Under the pieces are notes generated by a model. That model worked only from the letters and a program-made list of their open reading frames with translations, was not told the DNA's origin and made no database searches. Made by a program: the position numbers and the translations under genes. From assembly GCA_963850765.1 (NCBI GenBank), contig CAWKMN010000002.1, positions 1-64,000 on the forward strand: 64,000 bases of DNA, given 5' to 3'. The DNA is from CAWKMN01 sp963850765 (GTDB lineage Bacteria; Chloroflexota; Anaerolineae; Aggregatilineales; Aggregatilineaceae). Shown here piece by piece: positions 1 through 8,974 of the stretch. How positions within the stretch are numbered: position 1 is the stretch's first letter; the number at the start of each line of letters is the position of its first letter.

Positions 1-2890
1 ATCGGTCTGAGTGGTCATGCTGGCCGACGTGCCTACCCTCGGCTCGGCGAAGAAGGGGATCGACCTGAGCTCGTTCGTGCTTGTACGGCCGAGCAGCCCG
101 ATACCCGATGCGTCGCTGCGATAGGAAAGCGTGTTGTTGAATTCCACACTCGCCACCCCCCAGCGGAACAATCGGAACCAGACTCTGGAGGTTCGAAAGC
201 CCCGATGCGCTCTGCAGCCGCACCTGGGCGAGGCTGAAGTTGTGGATGTTGTTGCCATTGACGCTGGTCGAGTACTCCAGCTTGGCGTCCCCCTGGTTGG
301 TCGGCAGGTTGTCGAACGCCTCGCCGCCGGCGACGCCGTTGCCTGCGCGGAAGTTCGCGATCGCCTGCTGGATGAACGTGTGCGGATTCGTCCAGCCCGC
401 GGCGACCCCGAAGCGCGCCTGGCCTTCCTGGATCTGGAACACGCGCGTGTCGAGGCTCAACCAGTGTGTGGGCCCGTCGAGCATGAACGGATTGGGATTG
501 AACTGCAGACGCACGCGCAGGCTGTCGTCGACGATGCGGTTGCCGCAGCGGTCCGTCGCCGTGACGGCGAGTTTAACATCCCTGAAGTCGCCCGGCGTCG
601 TTAGCCCGGCGAACGCAGCCTGGCCGGTGAATGTCACTGTGCAAGGGAAGGTGATGCGCTGGGAACGGCAGGATGCAGCCCAGGGTCCTCAGGCTGTGCG
701 GATGTCACCGCGACCGTTACGCCGAGAATGGGCGCGTCAGTCATGACGTCGCGCAACTCGACCTGAGGATAATGGGCCGGATCGGTGTACAGTCCGGCCG
801 CGTGGACAGGCGGGGCGATCAGCCCGTACAGCGCCGGTTCGACGAGTGCGGGCCAGACGATCGTGAATGGCCGTGCGGTGCGGTCCTGCACAATGACATA
901 GAATGCTTGGGTGAAGACCGTCGTGCCGGTTGCTGCGACCTGCTCGACGCTGAACGTGCTCCGATCGAGGTAGGTGGTGATATGAGGCGTCTGCTTCTCC
1001 TGGATCAGATCGATCTCGATGGTTGAACTCGTGATCGAATCCATCCAGGCGCTCGTAAGCCGAGCCCGCAGGCAGATCTGGCACGAACGCTTCGAGCAGC
1101 GTCAACGTCGTGTTGCTGCCGATCGTCGCGATCTGGCGCACCTGTCCGTCGGCGCGAACAAGGTCACCCTGGCGCAGTTGGCTCGTGAAGCTTGTGCCCG
1201 CGCCGGTCACGGTGAGCCCCGCGCTCGAGATCGTTCCCGATACCGTCTGGACGCTGCCGTTCGGGCGCGCCTTGCAGGTAAGCTGCCCGGTGATGCGGAT
1301 GCGGCTGTTCTTGAAGCCGACCGGCGTGGGCGAGAAGAGCAGGTTGTCGGCCTTAAACGGGCCATCGCCGTCGCCGTCGAGCGTGCCCGCCGAGCCGTCG
1401 AAGATGAAGTCTTCCGAGAAGTCGGTGTTCTGCAGGCGTTGCGTGGCCGTGGGTGCGCCGCTCGAAATCATCGTCAGCTCCCGTGACAGCGAGATCACCG
1501 GAGACATACCGCCCAACTCGCGCAGCACGTCACAGCGGAGCAGCAGATCGAGTGTGCGGCCGAACGGATCGGGGCGCACGTTCATCTTGATGCGAAGCGT
1601 CCCCTGACCACTTGTGAGATTCACCGCTGCCACGCCGAGCGCGGGCTCCACGGAGTTGCTGTTCGTGTTCAGGTCGCGCAGGATCGTGAGGACTCGCGGA
1701 TCGGGAAAGTCCGAGTTGTCCGACTGGAGGAGTTTGAAGGCATTGAACCGCGGCTCGCGCTTGACCCACACGTCGTCGTTGAAGCCGTGCCACGCGAAGA
1801 AACGCGGTACGTGGTTGTTGTCGATCGGTGGCGCGATATCCGAGTTCAGGCCGTGGCCGGTTCCGTGATAACCGGTGTCTGACACGCCGGGCACGTTGAT
1901 CACGGGGAACTGATTGAAGTCCATCGCGAAGAGTTGGCCCATCTCGCCCAAATTCGCGAGCTCGTCGACATCGGATTCCCAGTACGTCGTGTGTATCTCG
2001 TTGAGCACGATCGTCGGCGGGTTCGTCGACCAGTCGTCGATGTGCGGATTCCCGGAGAAGTCTGCATCGACCCCGCTGGGCGGCGGATCGTTCGACTGCG
2101 TGTCGTGCGCGCACATGTTGATCGAATCCACCGGATCCTGTCCGGATCTTGCGAGCCAGCGATCGAACACTTCGAGATGGTCGCGATGAAAGCGGAAGAA
2201 TTCGGCGCCGACCTGCGTGCGACTGATCTCTTTCTTGCCCGAATGCTGGCCCACGCTGGTCTTGAAGAACGGCGTCGCCTGCGTCCAGCCTGACCCGATC
2301 GGCCCGTTCACATGCCAGATGTGGTGCACCTGGTGAAAGATGTCCGTGAAGTCCTTGTCCGAAAGAACCGTGCCGTCTCGGTCAAACACCTTGTGCACGT
2401 GGATCACCGGCTGCACGAGCACGCGCTTTCGCAGGTCGCTCATCCACTTGACGAATGCCCAGTAGCGATAGCTGAAGCAGGCCTTGACCTCGTCCTGAAG
2501 CTCATCGGTGATACTGTTTCGATACGTGTTGTTGTAGTACTGCCGCAGGCTCGTACCGAGCGCCTCAGTCGTCGCGGGAAGTGGTCCCATGCCTGGGATG
2601 CTTGCTGCCTGCTCGGCGTCCATCGAACTCTGCCCGTCCCAGGGCCGGACCGGCGGCAGGAAGTACTTGCTGCGCCACGCCTCGTAGCGGGCGAGCATGT
2701 AATCGACGTGATGAGCGAGGAACGCATTGCCGGTAACGGTTGTCGATACCGAGTTCGGCACGTTGTCCCGCGTCCAGTGGATATGGTTCTTGGCACCCGC
2801 CGGCGCAGGCGTGCCCAGCTCACCAACGCCCAAGTCGCCGTAGACGAGCTCGGAAACGAAGCTGATGAAGTTCGGTCCAGTCGCTGCCAT
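1..2890 (-). pseudogene. Tyrosinase-family copper protein, frameshifted and partial at left edge
   Basis: A large protein with a tyrosinase (type-3 copper) centre. An AUG at 2890 follows a GGAGG ribosome-binding site. About 240 residues in, FFRFHRDHLEVFDRWL resembles the second-histidine part of the CuA region. Further on, HGTGH and FFAWHGFNDDVW match the CuB HxxxH and F..H..D..W pattern. The first frame is coherent for about 620 residues, then shifts near 1020. The protein continues in other frames through shifts near 660 and in a GGGGGG run near 160, and it leaves the window in frame. The C-terminal half is beta-rich with no recognised domain. The family oxidises phenols using two coppers; the substrate here is unknown. 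Three indels suggest assembly error rather than decay. Confidence 0.7.
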
Positions 2891-3423
2891 GGGAAACCTC
2901 CTCCCCTAATTCCGGCCGGGATTCGCACAGTCTAAAAGCCAGCAATCAGCGCCCATCGATCGAGCGAGGTATCGGGTGTCAGTATGGCCGGACAAGCCAC
3001 TCATGCGCTGCAAAGCCCTGCTGCTATTGGTGGCGTCAGGGTTTCGCATGCCTCCCGGTGCCATCCAGGTACAGAGCCGCCGCCAAGGGAGCGCCGACGG
3101 CTCGGCAACACTTGTCTCAACTCGTAGTGCAAACGGCAGCGTGCAGCAACGCCAGTGTGGCCGCTGCATCACTACCCCCTGGTAGAAATGAGACATGCGG
3201 AAGAGATAGTCCTATGAAATCAGTATAGGATTTAAGCTGATAAACGTCAATTTTATTATCGTTTTCACATAAGGTTCTATCCAGAAATTTATTTTTGTAG
3301 GGGCGTATTGCTATACGCCCCTACGGAGCGCGCGCATTTACGGATAGGTTGTAAGTTTGGATTTTGACCAGCTTAGGAGCGCACTCATTGAATTGACCTG
3401 CATCTCGTATTGTCACACCTCAC
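2891..3423. other. Non-coding interval
   Basis: This interval lies between two divergent genes, the tyrosinase on the minus strand and the TetR gene on the plus strand. It holds one perfect hairpin repeat at 3297-3324. The short open frames on both strands have no ribosome-binding site or recognisable protein, so I see no gene. Confidence 0.5.
3297..3324. repeat. GTAGGGGC-type hairpin repeat
   Basis: A perfect 12-bp inverted repeat (GTAGGGGCGTAT / ATACGCCCCTAC) with a TGCT loop. Relatives with the same GTAGGGGC ends occur near 46855, 46938, 48735 and 62375, always between genes. It is a dispersed repeat and not part of a gene. Confidence 0.7.
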
Positions 3424-3452
3424 TTGACAACCGCTCAAAAAAGGTATACCAT
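3424..3452 (+). promoter_or_regulatory. Likely promoter of the TetR gene
   Basis: TTGACA at 3424-3429 is a perfect -35. TACCAT follows after 17 bp, and TATACC overlaps it two bases upstream. Two GTATAC palindromes (3444-3449 and near 3464) flank the start region and could be the TetR operator, but this is only inference. Confidence 0.5.
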
Positions 3453-3513
3453 CTGTGCATAAGTATACTCGACGTGTAGTAATGCGCATGATGTGCAGAA
3501 AGGAGCGGGAAGC

Positions 3514-4146
3514 ATGGCAGATCGGCGAGAGCAGCGGCGTATGGATACCCGGCGGCGTCTGCTCGATGCGGCCGAGCATGTCTTCAGCCAGAAAGGTTAC
3601 CAGGAGGCATCCGTGTTGGATATCACCGAGGCGGCGGATGTCAGCAAGCGGACGTTTTACTTGCACTTCACCGACAAAGAGGATGTGATCGAGGGGATGG
3701 CGATGCGCGGGCTGGAAGAACTGCGTGTCCAGGTTGAAACCCAGAAGCCACACGATCACCCCCATCCCAGTGAGGAAAGCTTCCGAGAAGGGTTCCAGCA
3801 GGTGACGCAGACGATTTTCGAGTATGCGGCCAGCAATCCAGACCTGATGCAGATCATCTTCGGACGCAGCGGCTCGTTCCGGCTGCAAGCCATGGCACGG
3901 ACATTTATGGCGCGGGCCTGGGTGGAGAATATGGAACGGGAATGCCACTTTCGCCCCGATGCGCCTATTGCAAGGGAAGTGCTGGCGAATGCGATGGCCG
4001 GGTTGATTTACCAACTGTTGTGCTGGTGGTGTCAGAACCCGAATCCGTATTCACCCGCCGATATGGCCGCTCAATGTGCCACGATCTTGTACGACGGAGT
4101 GGGCGTCAACCTGGAACCGGATAAGGAAATCACGAACTGTCGATAG
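3514..4146 (+). CDS. TetR/AcrR family transcriptional regulator
   Basis: A 210-residue repressor-type protein. The N-terminus has the TetR helix-turn-helix: ARRLLDAAEHVFSQKGY-like helix 1, then DITEAADVSKRTFYLHF with the conserved FYxHF recognition segment. The C-terminal ligand-binding half is divergent. I chose the ATG at 3514 because AAAGGAG sits eight bases before it; an in-frame ATG at 3493 has no such site. The gene is followed, after 216 bases holding two hairpins, by an MMPL exporter in the same direction. It probably controls that pump, as TetR proteins often do, with a lipophilic ligand. The ligand cannot be read from the sequence. Confidence 0.88.
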   Translation: MADRREQRRMDTRRRLLDAAEHVFSQKGYQEASVLDITEAADVSKRTFYLHFTDKEDVIEGMAMRGLEELRVQVETQKPHDHPHPSEESFREGFQQVTQTIFEYAASNPDLMQIIFGRSGSFRLQAMARTFMARAWVENMERECHFRPDAPIAREVLANAMAGLIYQLLCWWCQNPNPYSPADMAAQCATILYDGVGVNLEPDKEITNCR

Positions 4147-4186
4147 GTCGCGGATTAAACAGTAACGTTTCAGCGCCGTTGTTGGC

Positions 4187-4327
4187 GCACGTCTAGGGCC
4201 AGCTACACCATCTGCCAGGATCGCTGTAGCCCGTGCCCGACAAAAGACAAGGGCTGCTCGGTGAGCAACCCTGGTGACGCCTCTCTACCGCCCCATCTGC
4301 CAGGATCGCGGCAGTAGAGCACGCCTG
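4187..4327 (+). ncRNA. Pair of hairpins with identical 17-nt loops (candidate RNA element)
   Basis: Two hairpins in the leader of the MMPL gene carry the same loop, CCATCTGCCAGGATCGC, at 4208-4224 and 4293-4309. The closing stems differ but both pair: GCTACA/TGTAGC in the first and CTCTACCGCC/GGCAGTAGAG in the second. Each has an outer helix beyond an asymmetric bulge: GCACG (4187-4191) with CGTGC (4232-4236), and CTGGTG (4271-4276) with CGCCTG (4322-4327, one mismatch). A third hairpin lies between them (AGGGCTGCTC / GAGCAACCCT). Conserved loop with compensating stems points to RNA rather than a DNA operator. I do not recognise the class. Confidence 0.55.
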
Positions 4328-4362
4328 TTCATTTGATTGTACCATAGGAGCATTGCACTGTC

Positions 4363-6582
4363 ATGTTTGCCACCATGGGACGTATCGCGGATCGCTACCG
4401 CCTGCCACTGCTGATTGGATGGGTCACCCTCGCGGTGCTCATCTCCGTGCTAGCCCCCAACCTGGACGATGTAACCAGCAACGATCAGAGTGATTTTCTG
4501 CCCGACGACGCCTCTTCACGACAGGCTGAGGCAATGGTCGAGGAGTATTTCCCACATCTCGCACAAGGACCAACGGCGGTCCTCGTTTTTCACGCTCAAC
4601 CGGGCCAGTTGGTGACCAGCCCGGAGAACTTGTCGTTTATCGGCGAGATCAGCTCTTGGTTGACCGGCCCCAATCGGCCGCCGTATATCGAAGCTGTGCT
4701 TTCTCCCACGCTCAACCCCGAAGCGGCAGGCCGCCTTCTTTCCCAGGATGGTGAAGTCGCCATGGTCACGCTGGCGCTCGGCACGACAGATCAGGATAAG
4801 CAGGCTCAGCTGTTGGATACCATTGGCGAGCGCCTGGATGATGCGCCGGCCGGGTTGGAAGTTTTCCGCACAGGTGAAGCCGCTATCGGCCGCCAATATA
4901 ACGAAACCATTGCGGAGAGTGTGGACCGCACAGTTTTTGTTACGTTGGCGCTGGTGGTCCTGATCCTGCTGGCGATTTACCGTTCACCCGTCAGCCCATT
5001 CGTGCCGTTGTTCGTCGTGACCATCGCGTTTATGATCGCGCGCGGAATCGTGGCGTGGCTGGCCGAGAGTGTGTTCACCGTATCCGACACAGCGACCATG
5101 CTGCTGATTGTAATCATGTACGGCGCGGGAACAGATTACTGCCTGTTCCTGATCAGTCGATTCCGGGAGGAAATGGCCGATCAACCGGAGACAGGTGCGG
5201 CGGTGCGCCACACCGTCCGCCATGTGGGAGAATCCATTTCGAGCAGCGCGGGGACCGTGATCACCGGGTTTGTGGCAATGGCATTCGCGCAGCTTGGCCT
5301 GTTCAACACCACGGGCCCGACACTGGCCGTCGGTGTGATGGTGAGTTTGCTGGCGGGCCTGACGCTGACTCCGGCGCTGCTGGGCTTGCTCGGCCAACGC
5401 GCGTTCTGGCCGCGCCGCGCGCAGCACCGCGACAGCGGCGCGCTCTATAAGCGCACGTCACAGTGGGTGAGTTCGCGCCCCTTCTTGACCATCGTGATCA
5501 TCGTAGCGGCCATGGCCCCTTTGGCCTATTACGGCAGCCGTCTCGTCGTGACCTACGACTGGTTGGAAGATATGCCGGACGACGCTGAGTCGATTGCAGG
5601 CTTCCGCGTGCTCGAAGGGCACATCGGCGCGGGGGAAATGCAGCCGCTCACCGCCGTGACTGTGTTCAAAGACGGCGATCCGATGGCCCAAGCCGCCGAA
5701 CTCGCTCAGGAACTGGCGGCGATCAAGGGTGTGGCCGTCGTGCGGAGCGCCAGCCAGCCGCTCGGCATGGCGATCCCCGGCGCAGAGAACGATCCCCAGT
5801 TGGCGGCCCTGGCCGAAAGCTACCTGAACCGGCAGGCGAACGCCGCTCGGTTTGAGATCGTGCTGAACGATACGCCTTACAGCCAGGGTGCGATGGACAC
5901 GGCTGACCGCCTGCATGATGTTCTGGATCGTGCTGGGCGAAAATCCGCCCTGGAGGGGTCTACCGCCGTCAGCGCAGATATCCGCCACTACCTTGAGATA
6001 GACCAACGGCTCACCATCACCTTGGTACTGGGGGGTATCTTCTTAATCCTGATGGTCATGCTTCGCAGCGTGGTCGCGCCCGTGTATCTGATCGGCACGA
6101 TCCTGTTGAGCTACCGGACGACACTCGGCATCACGCGGCTTGCTTCGGGCGTGCTGTGGGGCACGGATCAACTGACGTGGTGGGTTCCGTTCTTTATGTT
6201 CGTGTTCCTGGTGGCGCTCGGCATCGACTACAGCATATTCCTGTTCGGGCGCATGAAGGAAGAAGTGCGCCATCACGGCACGCAGGAGGGTATTCACCGC
6301 GCCGTCGAAACCACCGGATCGATCATCACGTCGGCCGGGATCATCGTGGCGGGTACGTTCGCCGCGATGCTGTCCGGCGAGATCTTGGGGCTGGCGCAGA
6401 TCGGCTTTGCTGTCGCCGTCGGCATCCTGATCGATACGTTTGTCGTCCGTACGGTGCTTGACCCGGCCCTGGCGACTTTCTTCGGGCGCTGGACGTGGTG
6501 GCCCGGCAAGATCGAGCGCGTCCCGATCCCGGCCGGTGATCTTCAACCCACGCCCGCACCGGAGATGGGCGCGTCGGATTAA
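4363..6582 (+). CDS. MMPL/RND-superfamily exporter
   Basis: A 739-residue integral membrane protein of the MMPL (YdfJ-like) family, proton-driven exporters of lipids or lipophilic compounds. It has the RND duplication: one helix near residues 12-30, a large outside loop to about 185, five helices, a second loop from about 390 to 555, then five more helices. Each half has the GxDYxxF motif (GTDYCLFLISRF and GIDYSIFLFGRM) that carries the proton-relay aspartate. The start at 4363 has GGAG twelve bases upstream, a loose spacing; an ATG four codons later is possible. It follows a TetR gene and the twin-hairpin element, which probably regulate it. Confidence 0.88.
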   Translation: MFATMGRIADRYRLPLLIGWVTLAVLISVLAPNLDDVTSNDQSDFLPDDASSRQAEAMVEEYFPHLAQGPTAVLVFHAQPGQLVTSPENLSFIGEISSWLTGPNRPPYIEAVLSPTLNPEAAGRLLSQDGEVAMVTLALGTTDQDKQAQLLDTIGERLDDAPAGLEVFRTGEAAIGRQYNETIAESVDRTVFVTLALVVLILLAIYRSPVSPFVPLFVVTIAFMIARGIVAWLAESVFTVSDTATMLLIVIMYGAGTDYCLFLISRFREEMADQPETGAAVRHTVRHVGESISSSAGTVITGFVAMAFAQLGLFNTTGPTLAVGVMVSLLAGLTLTPALLGLLGQRAFWPRRAQHRDSGALYKRTSQWVSSRPFLTIVIIVAAMAPLAYYGSRLVVTYDWLEDMPDDAESIAGFRVLEGHIGAGEMQPLTAVTVFKDGDPMAQAAELAQELAAIKGVAVVRSASQPLGMAIPGAENDPQLAALAESYLNRQANAARFEIVLNDTPYSQGAMDTADRLHDVLDRAGRKSALEGSTAVSADIRHYLEIDQRLTITLVLGGIFLILMVMLRSVVAPVYLIGTILLSYRTTLGITRLASGVLWGTDQLTWWVPFFMFVFLVALGIDYSIFLFGRMKEEVRHHGTQEGIHRAVETTGSIITSAGIIVAGTFAAMLSGEILGLAQIGFAVAVGILIDTFVVRTVLDPALATFFGRWTWWPGKIERVPIPAGDLQPTPAPEMGASD

Positions 6583-7053
6583 TCTCACCTCCTGTCTTCT
6601 CCCCACGCGATAGCTGAGGGGGTAAAGGGGAAAGCAAGGGTTCATCGGGCACACTTTTCGGTAAGCAGGATACGAAGGCGGAGTCCGATGAACCTGAAGC
6701 AACTATGCCCTTGGTTAAAGCAGAGCAGTTGAGCATTTGCACATTTACATGTCAGAAATCGTTCCAAACTGCCACAGTCATGAGCGATTTCAAAATGCCC
6801 GCCAGCGATCACGAGCGTGTTTTCAGGGTGGCCAGATTCAGCGCCATATTTGCCCCTTATCGCTCATTCCGTTTCCCAACGTGACATGTGGCCCTGGTTT
6901 TTTCTGGAACATTTTTCCCTCCCTTGCCTATCGTCGGCGGGCTCTATACGAATGATCTGACGTCCTGTACTTTATTGACGAAAGGAACGGAGAAAGGGAT
7001 ACACTTCGAACCGGGAGGTTCGCACATCGAGCGACAGAAAGTACAGCGCCAAA
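6583..7053. other. Non-coding interval
   Basis: About 470 bases after the exporter gene. The first 50 bases resemble a degraded CTCACC...GGGGTAAAGGGG repeat. No open frame here has a ribosome-binding site or recognisable product. Confidence 0.45.
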
Positions 7054-7099
7054 TACGCCATTTGGCGCATGTCTCCGTCACGTAACTCCAATCTATAAT
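7054..7099 (+). promoter_or_regulatory. Island operator site A with promoter
   Basis: The 16-bp inverted repeat TACGCCATTTGGCGCA lies at 7054-7069, with an extra half-site GCGCCAAAT just upstream. A perfect TATAAT follows at 7094-7099 after 24 bp. Seven-two-seven spacing suits a NarL-family regulator. The promoter points towards the small membrane protein at 7518 and the UGA-containing AhpD-like gene at 8082. The 420 bases between this promoter and 7518 contain no gene that I can support. Confidence 0.65.
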
Positions 7100-7517
7100 T
7101 AGAAAAAAGGTATCGCGCAGAAATGATGGATGTTGAGTCGAAGACCTGATTCATTGTCCTCCGTGTTCGTCCCCATAAGCAGGCTTTGCGTTTGTTGAGT
7201 AGATGTATCCTTTTTCCTATCTCGTTCGGTTATAGAATTCGCCCTACACCGTATCGAATCATTTGGCAGCCAATAGGGCGCAAACGATGAAACATTTTCC
7301 AGGACATGTTATGTCGGGACGGCTTTAGTGCTGCTTTTGAGTACGGCCGGCGGATCAAGCAAACTGATCAGGTCATCCTCATTGATCGCAGCTTCTTGAC
7401 CTGTCTCGGCAAGCTGCCCTGCGTTTGTACATGAAGGATACGGAGGTCTTCTGCTTGGATAGGACCTGTCTGTATTCGCACATTGCCCGCTGAAGTAGAT
7501 CACCGGAGAAAACGATT

Positions 7518-7796
7518 ATGATGATGGGATCTGGTTTGATGAGCGTCATGTGGGTATTGATGGCCGCAGGCATGATGATAGGCCTGTTGGTGTTAGTCTT
7601 GGCGACAGTAACAATCGAAACGAGAACTGGCGCTCTGACCAAACGTAAACGCGGGACGTACGACCCAGACGCGGATGTCTACACCTTTTTTGAGGAGAAA
7701 CTCAAGCGTGAAACGAATTATGTTCTCGCCGACGATGGTGAGATAGTCGATGTTGCAGACGATTGGCAAACAAATAGGATGGCGGACAATTCGTAA
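7518..7796 (+). CDS. Small Met-rich single-pass membrane protein
   Basis: A 92-residue protein starting with a Met-rich hydrophobic segment (residues 1-31, one membrane helix) followed by a charged, acidic cytoplasmic tail. GGAG lies ten bases before the ATG. It resembles short one-helix proteins seen in metal-stress loci, but I cannot name a family. It lies downstream of operator site A and may be co-transcribed with the AhpD-like gene. The next 285 bases, up to 8081, hold no clear gene. Confidence 0.5.
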   Translation: MMMGSGLMSVMWVLMAAGMMIGLLVLVLATVTIETRTGALTKRKRGTYDPDADVYTFFEEKLKRETNYVLADDGEIVDVADDWQTNRMADNS

Positions 7797-8081
7797 TTCT
7801 CAAAGAAGTCCGTGCGTAAAATCTACCCGGCATGGTCAGAAACCGATATTCATGAGAGGCAGCGAGCGCTGCACAGCAGGAAATCTGACCATTCGCACAC
7901 GGCATCGCAGACCTTTCAGGAAACCTTGCAGCTTGCCTTTCAGTTGCCTTAGAGCGTCCGTCGATGCAAAGGAACGTAATCACCAGACAACTTCAATACG
8001 GGCAACTGTGGTCCAGTCGAACAGGCTGAACGTGTCAGACGGATCCTTTACAAATGCCACTCACAGAAAGGAAGGGTGACC

Positions 8082-8483
8082 ATGGCATCTATCAAGCTGA
8101 TCTCAGAGGAAGAAGCCACTGGTAAAGTCAAAGCGGTCTACGATGACATCATGAAAACGCATGGTATTGATTTTGTTCCTAACATGTATAAAGCCATGGC
8201 CGCCAAGCCTGATTTCTTGGAGGCAAATTGGAACCGGATCAAGGTGATCATGCGCGCACCAGGCAAACTGGATCAACTGACACGGGAGATTATCGCGCTG
8301 GCGGTGTCTGCGGTAATGGGTTGTGAGTATTGAATCTCGGTTCACACTTCCGCGGTGCGGAATTTGGGACTGGACGAAGAAGGGGTACTCGAACTCATGG
8401 CGGTGGTGGATTTGCTGAGCGGCCTGAACAAGTTCAATGCAGGGCTGCAGGTGGAACTGGATGAAAAATCGTGGTTTGGTTGA
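8082..8483 (+). CDS. AhpD-like (carboxymuconolactone decarboxylase family) protein with in-frame UGA, probable selenoprotein
   Basis: Read through the UGA at 8331-8333, the frame gives a 133-residue AhpD/CMD-family protein. The family motif is CxxC followed by a His three or four residues later. Here it reads Cys81-Glu-Tyr-UGA84-Ile-Ser-Val-His88, so UGA stands exactly where the second, nucleophilic Cys belongs. Family-like sequence continues after it (HTSAVRNLGLDEEGV...) to a stop at 8481. A hairpin TTCCGC-GGT-GCGGAA begins 14 bases after the UGA, as expected for a bacterial SECIS. The ATG at 8082 has AAGGAAGG upstream. Such proteins use the CxxC/U pair in peroxide reduction. No Sec machinery is in the window, so a C-to-U point error remains possible. 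Confidence 0.72.
8331..8362 (+). promoter_or_regulatory. Candidate bacterial SECIS element
   Basis: Directly after the UGA codon there is a 14-base spacer, then a perfect 6-bp stem TTCCGC (8348-8353) / GCGGAA (8357-8362) closed by a GGT triloop. Bacterial SECIS elements are short stem-loops within about 40 bases of the UGA with a G-containing apical loop read by SelB, and this fits. Confidence 0.6.
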
Positions 8484-8830
8484 GGGGGATAACCTGAATG
8501 CCGTGTGCATTCAGTACCTCAGATCGCGCGTTGATACCGTGCTAAACCGTCCTTCCAGGAGGACCTACGCATAAAGCAATTCTGTATCTGGGAATCGCTC
8601 GCAACACATGACCAGGATTGGCTTATCGGGCACCTGGCTTTTTTGGATCACTACGGTATGCCGTAGCTCGCGGGTGAATTGCGTCAGTGATCGTGCGATT
8701 TTAGCGATCTCATCCTCCTGATCCCGAGCGGTTGCCTGAAGCGAGATAGTCTCGTGTTCCGGTAATGCTACGCCTCAGCGATGGCCATTTGGCCAATTCG
8801 AACAGGAACGCATGATTGCCTATGTCGGGA
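8484..8830. other. Non-coding interval
   Basis: Just after the AhpD-like stop there is an 8-bp hairpin CTGAATGC...GCATTCAG (about 8493-8513), possibly a transcription end although no T-run follows. The rest has stops in all frames and no recognisable product. Confidence 0.45.
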
Positions 8831-8875
8831 TACGCCATTTGGCGCATGCTGCTTGAAGCTGGGATGTCCTATAGT
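8831..8875 (+). promoter_or_regulatory. Island operator site B with promoter
   Basis: TACGCCATTTGGCGCA at 8831-8846 is identical to site A. TATAGT follows at 8870-8875 after 23 bp. The transcript would start near 8882 and lead into the gene at 8975. Confidence 0.68.
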
Positions 8876-8974
8876 AAGGTCTAGTTGGGAAGGCCCGTTT
8901 ATATGCTCTGCCTGAAAGGCGGCCGAAGTGGGGTTATCGTGGCCTAACAACCCCTCAGACAGGAGACAAAGTCA

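Noticed and set aside
2906..3196. Open frames of 70-96 codons on both strands upstream of the tyrosinase
   Set aside because: No ribosome-binding site, no recognisable family, and mutually antisense. They look like chance open frames in GC-rich DNA.
3297..3324. GTAGGGGC hairpins as CRISPR-like repeats or transcription terminators
   Set aside because: Copies are isolated, unequal in arm length and have no regular spacers, and only some have a T-run. They are dispersed repeats.
7309..7503. 64-codon minus-strand frame in the leader before 7518
   Set aside because: No ribosome-binding site, no family match, and opposed to the predicted transcript from site A.
8082..8333. Reading the AhpD-like gene as an 84-codon truncated protein ending at UGA
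   Set aside because: The sequence after the UGA stays in frame and in family, including the conserved His, and the UGA replaces exactly the catalytic Cys. Read-through explains the data better than truncation.
8484..8830. Possible remnant of a universal-stress-type protein gene
   Set aside because: Only a few residues look suggestive, and stops occur in all frames. Not enough to call.
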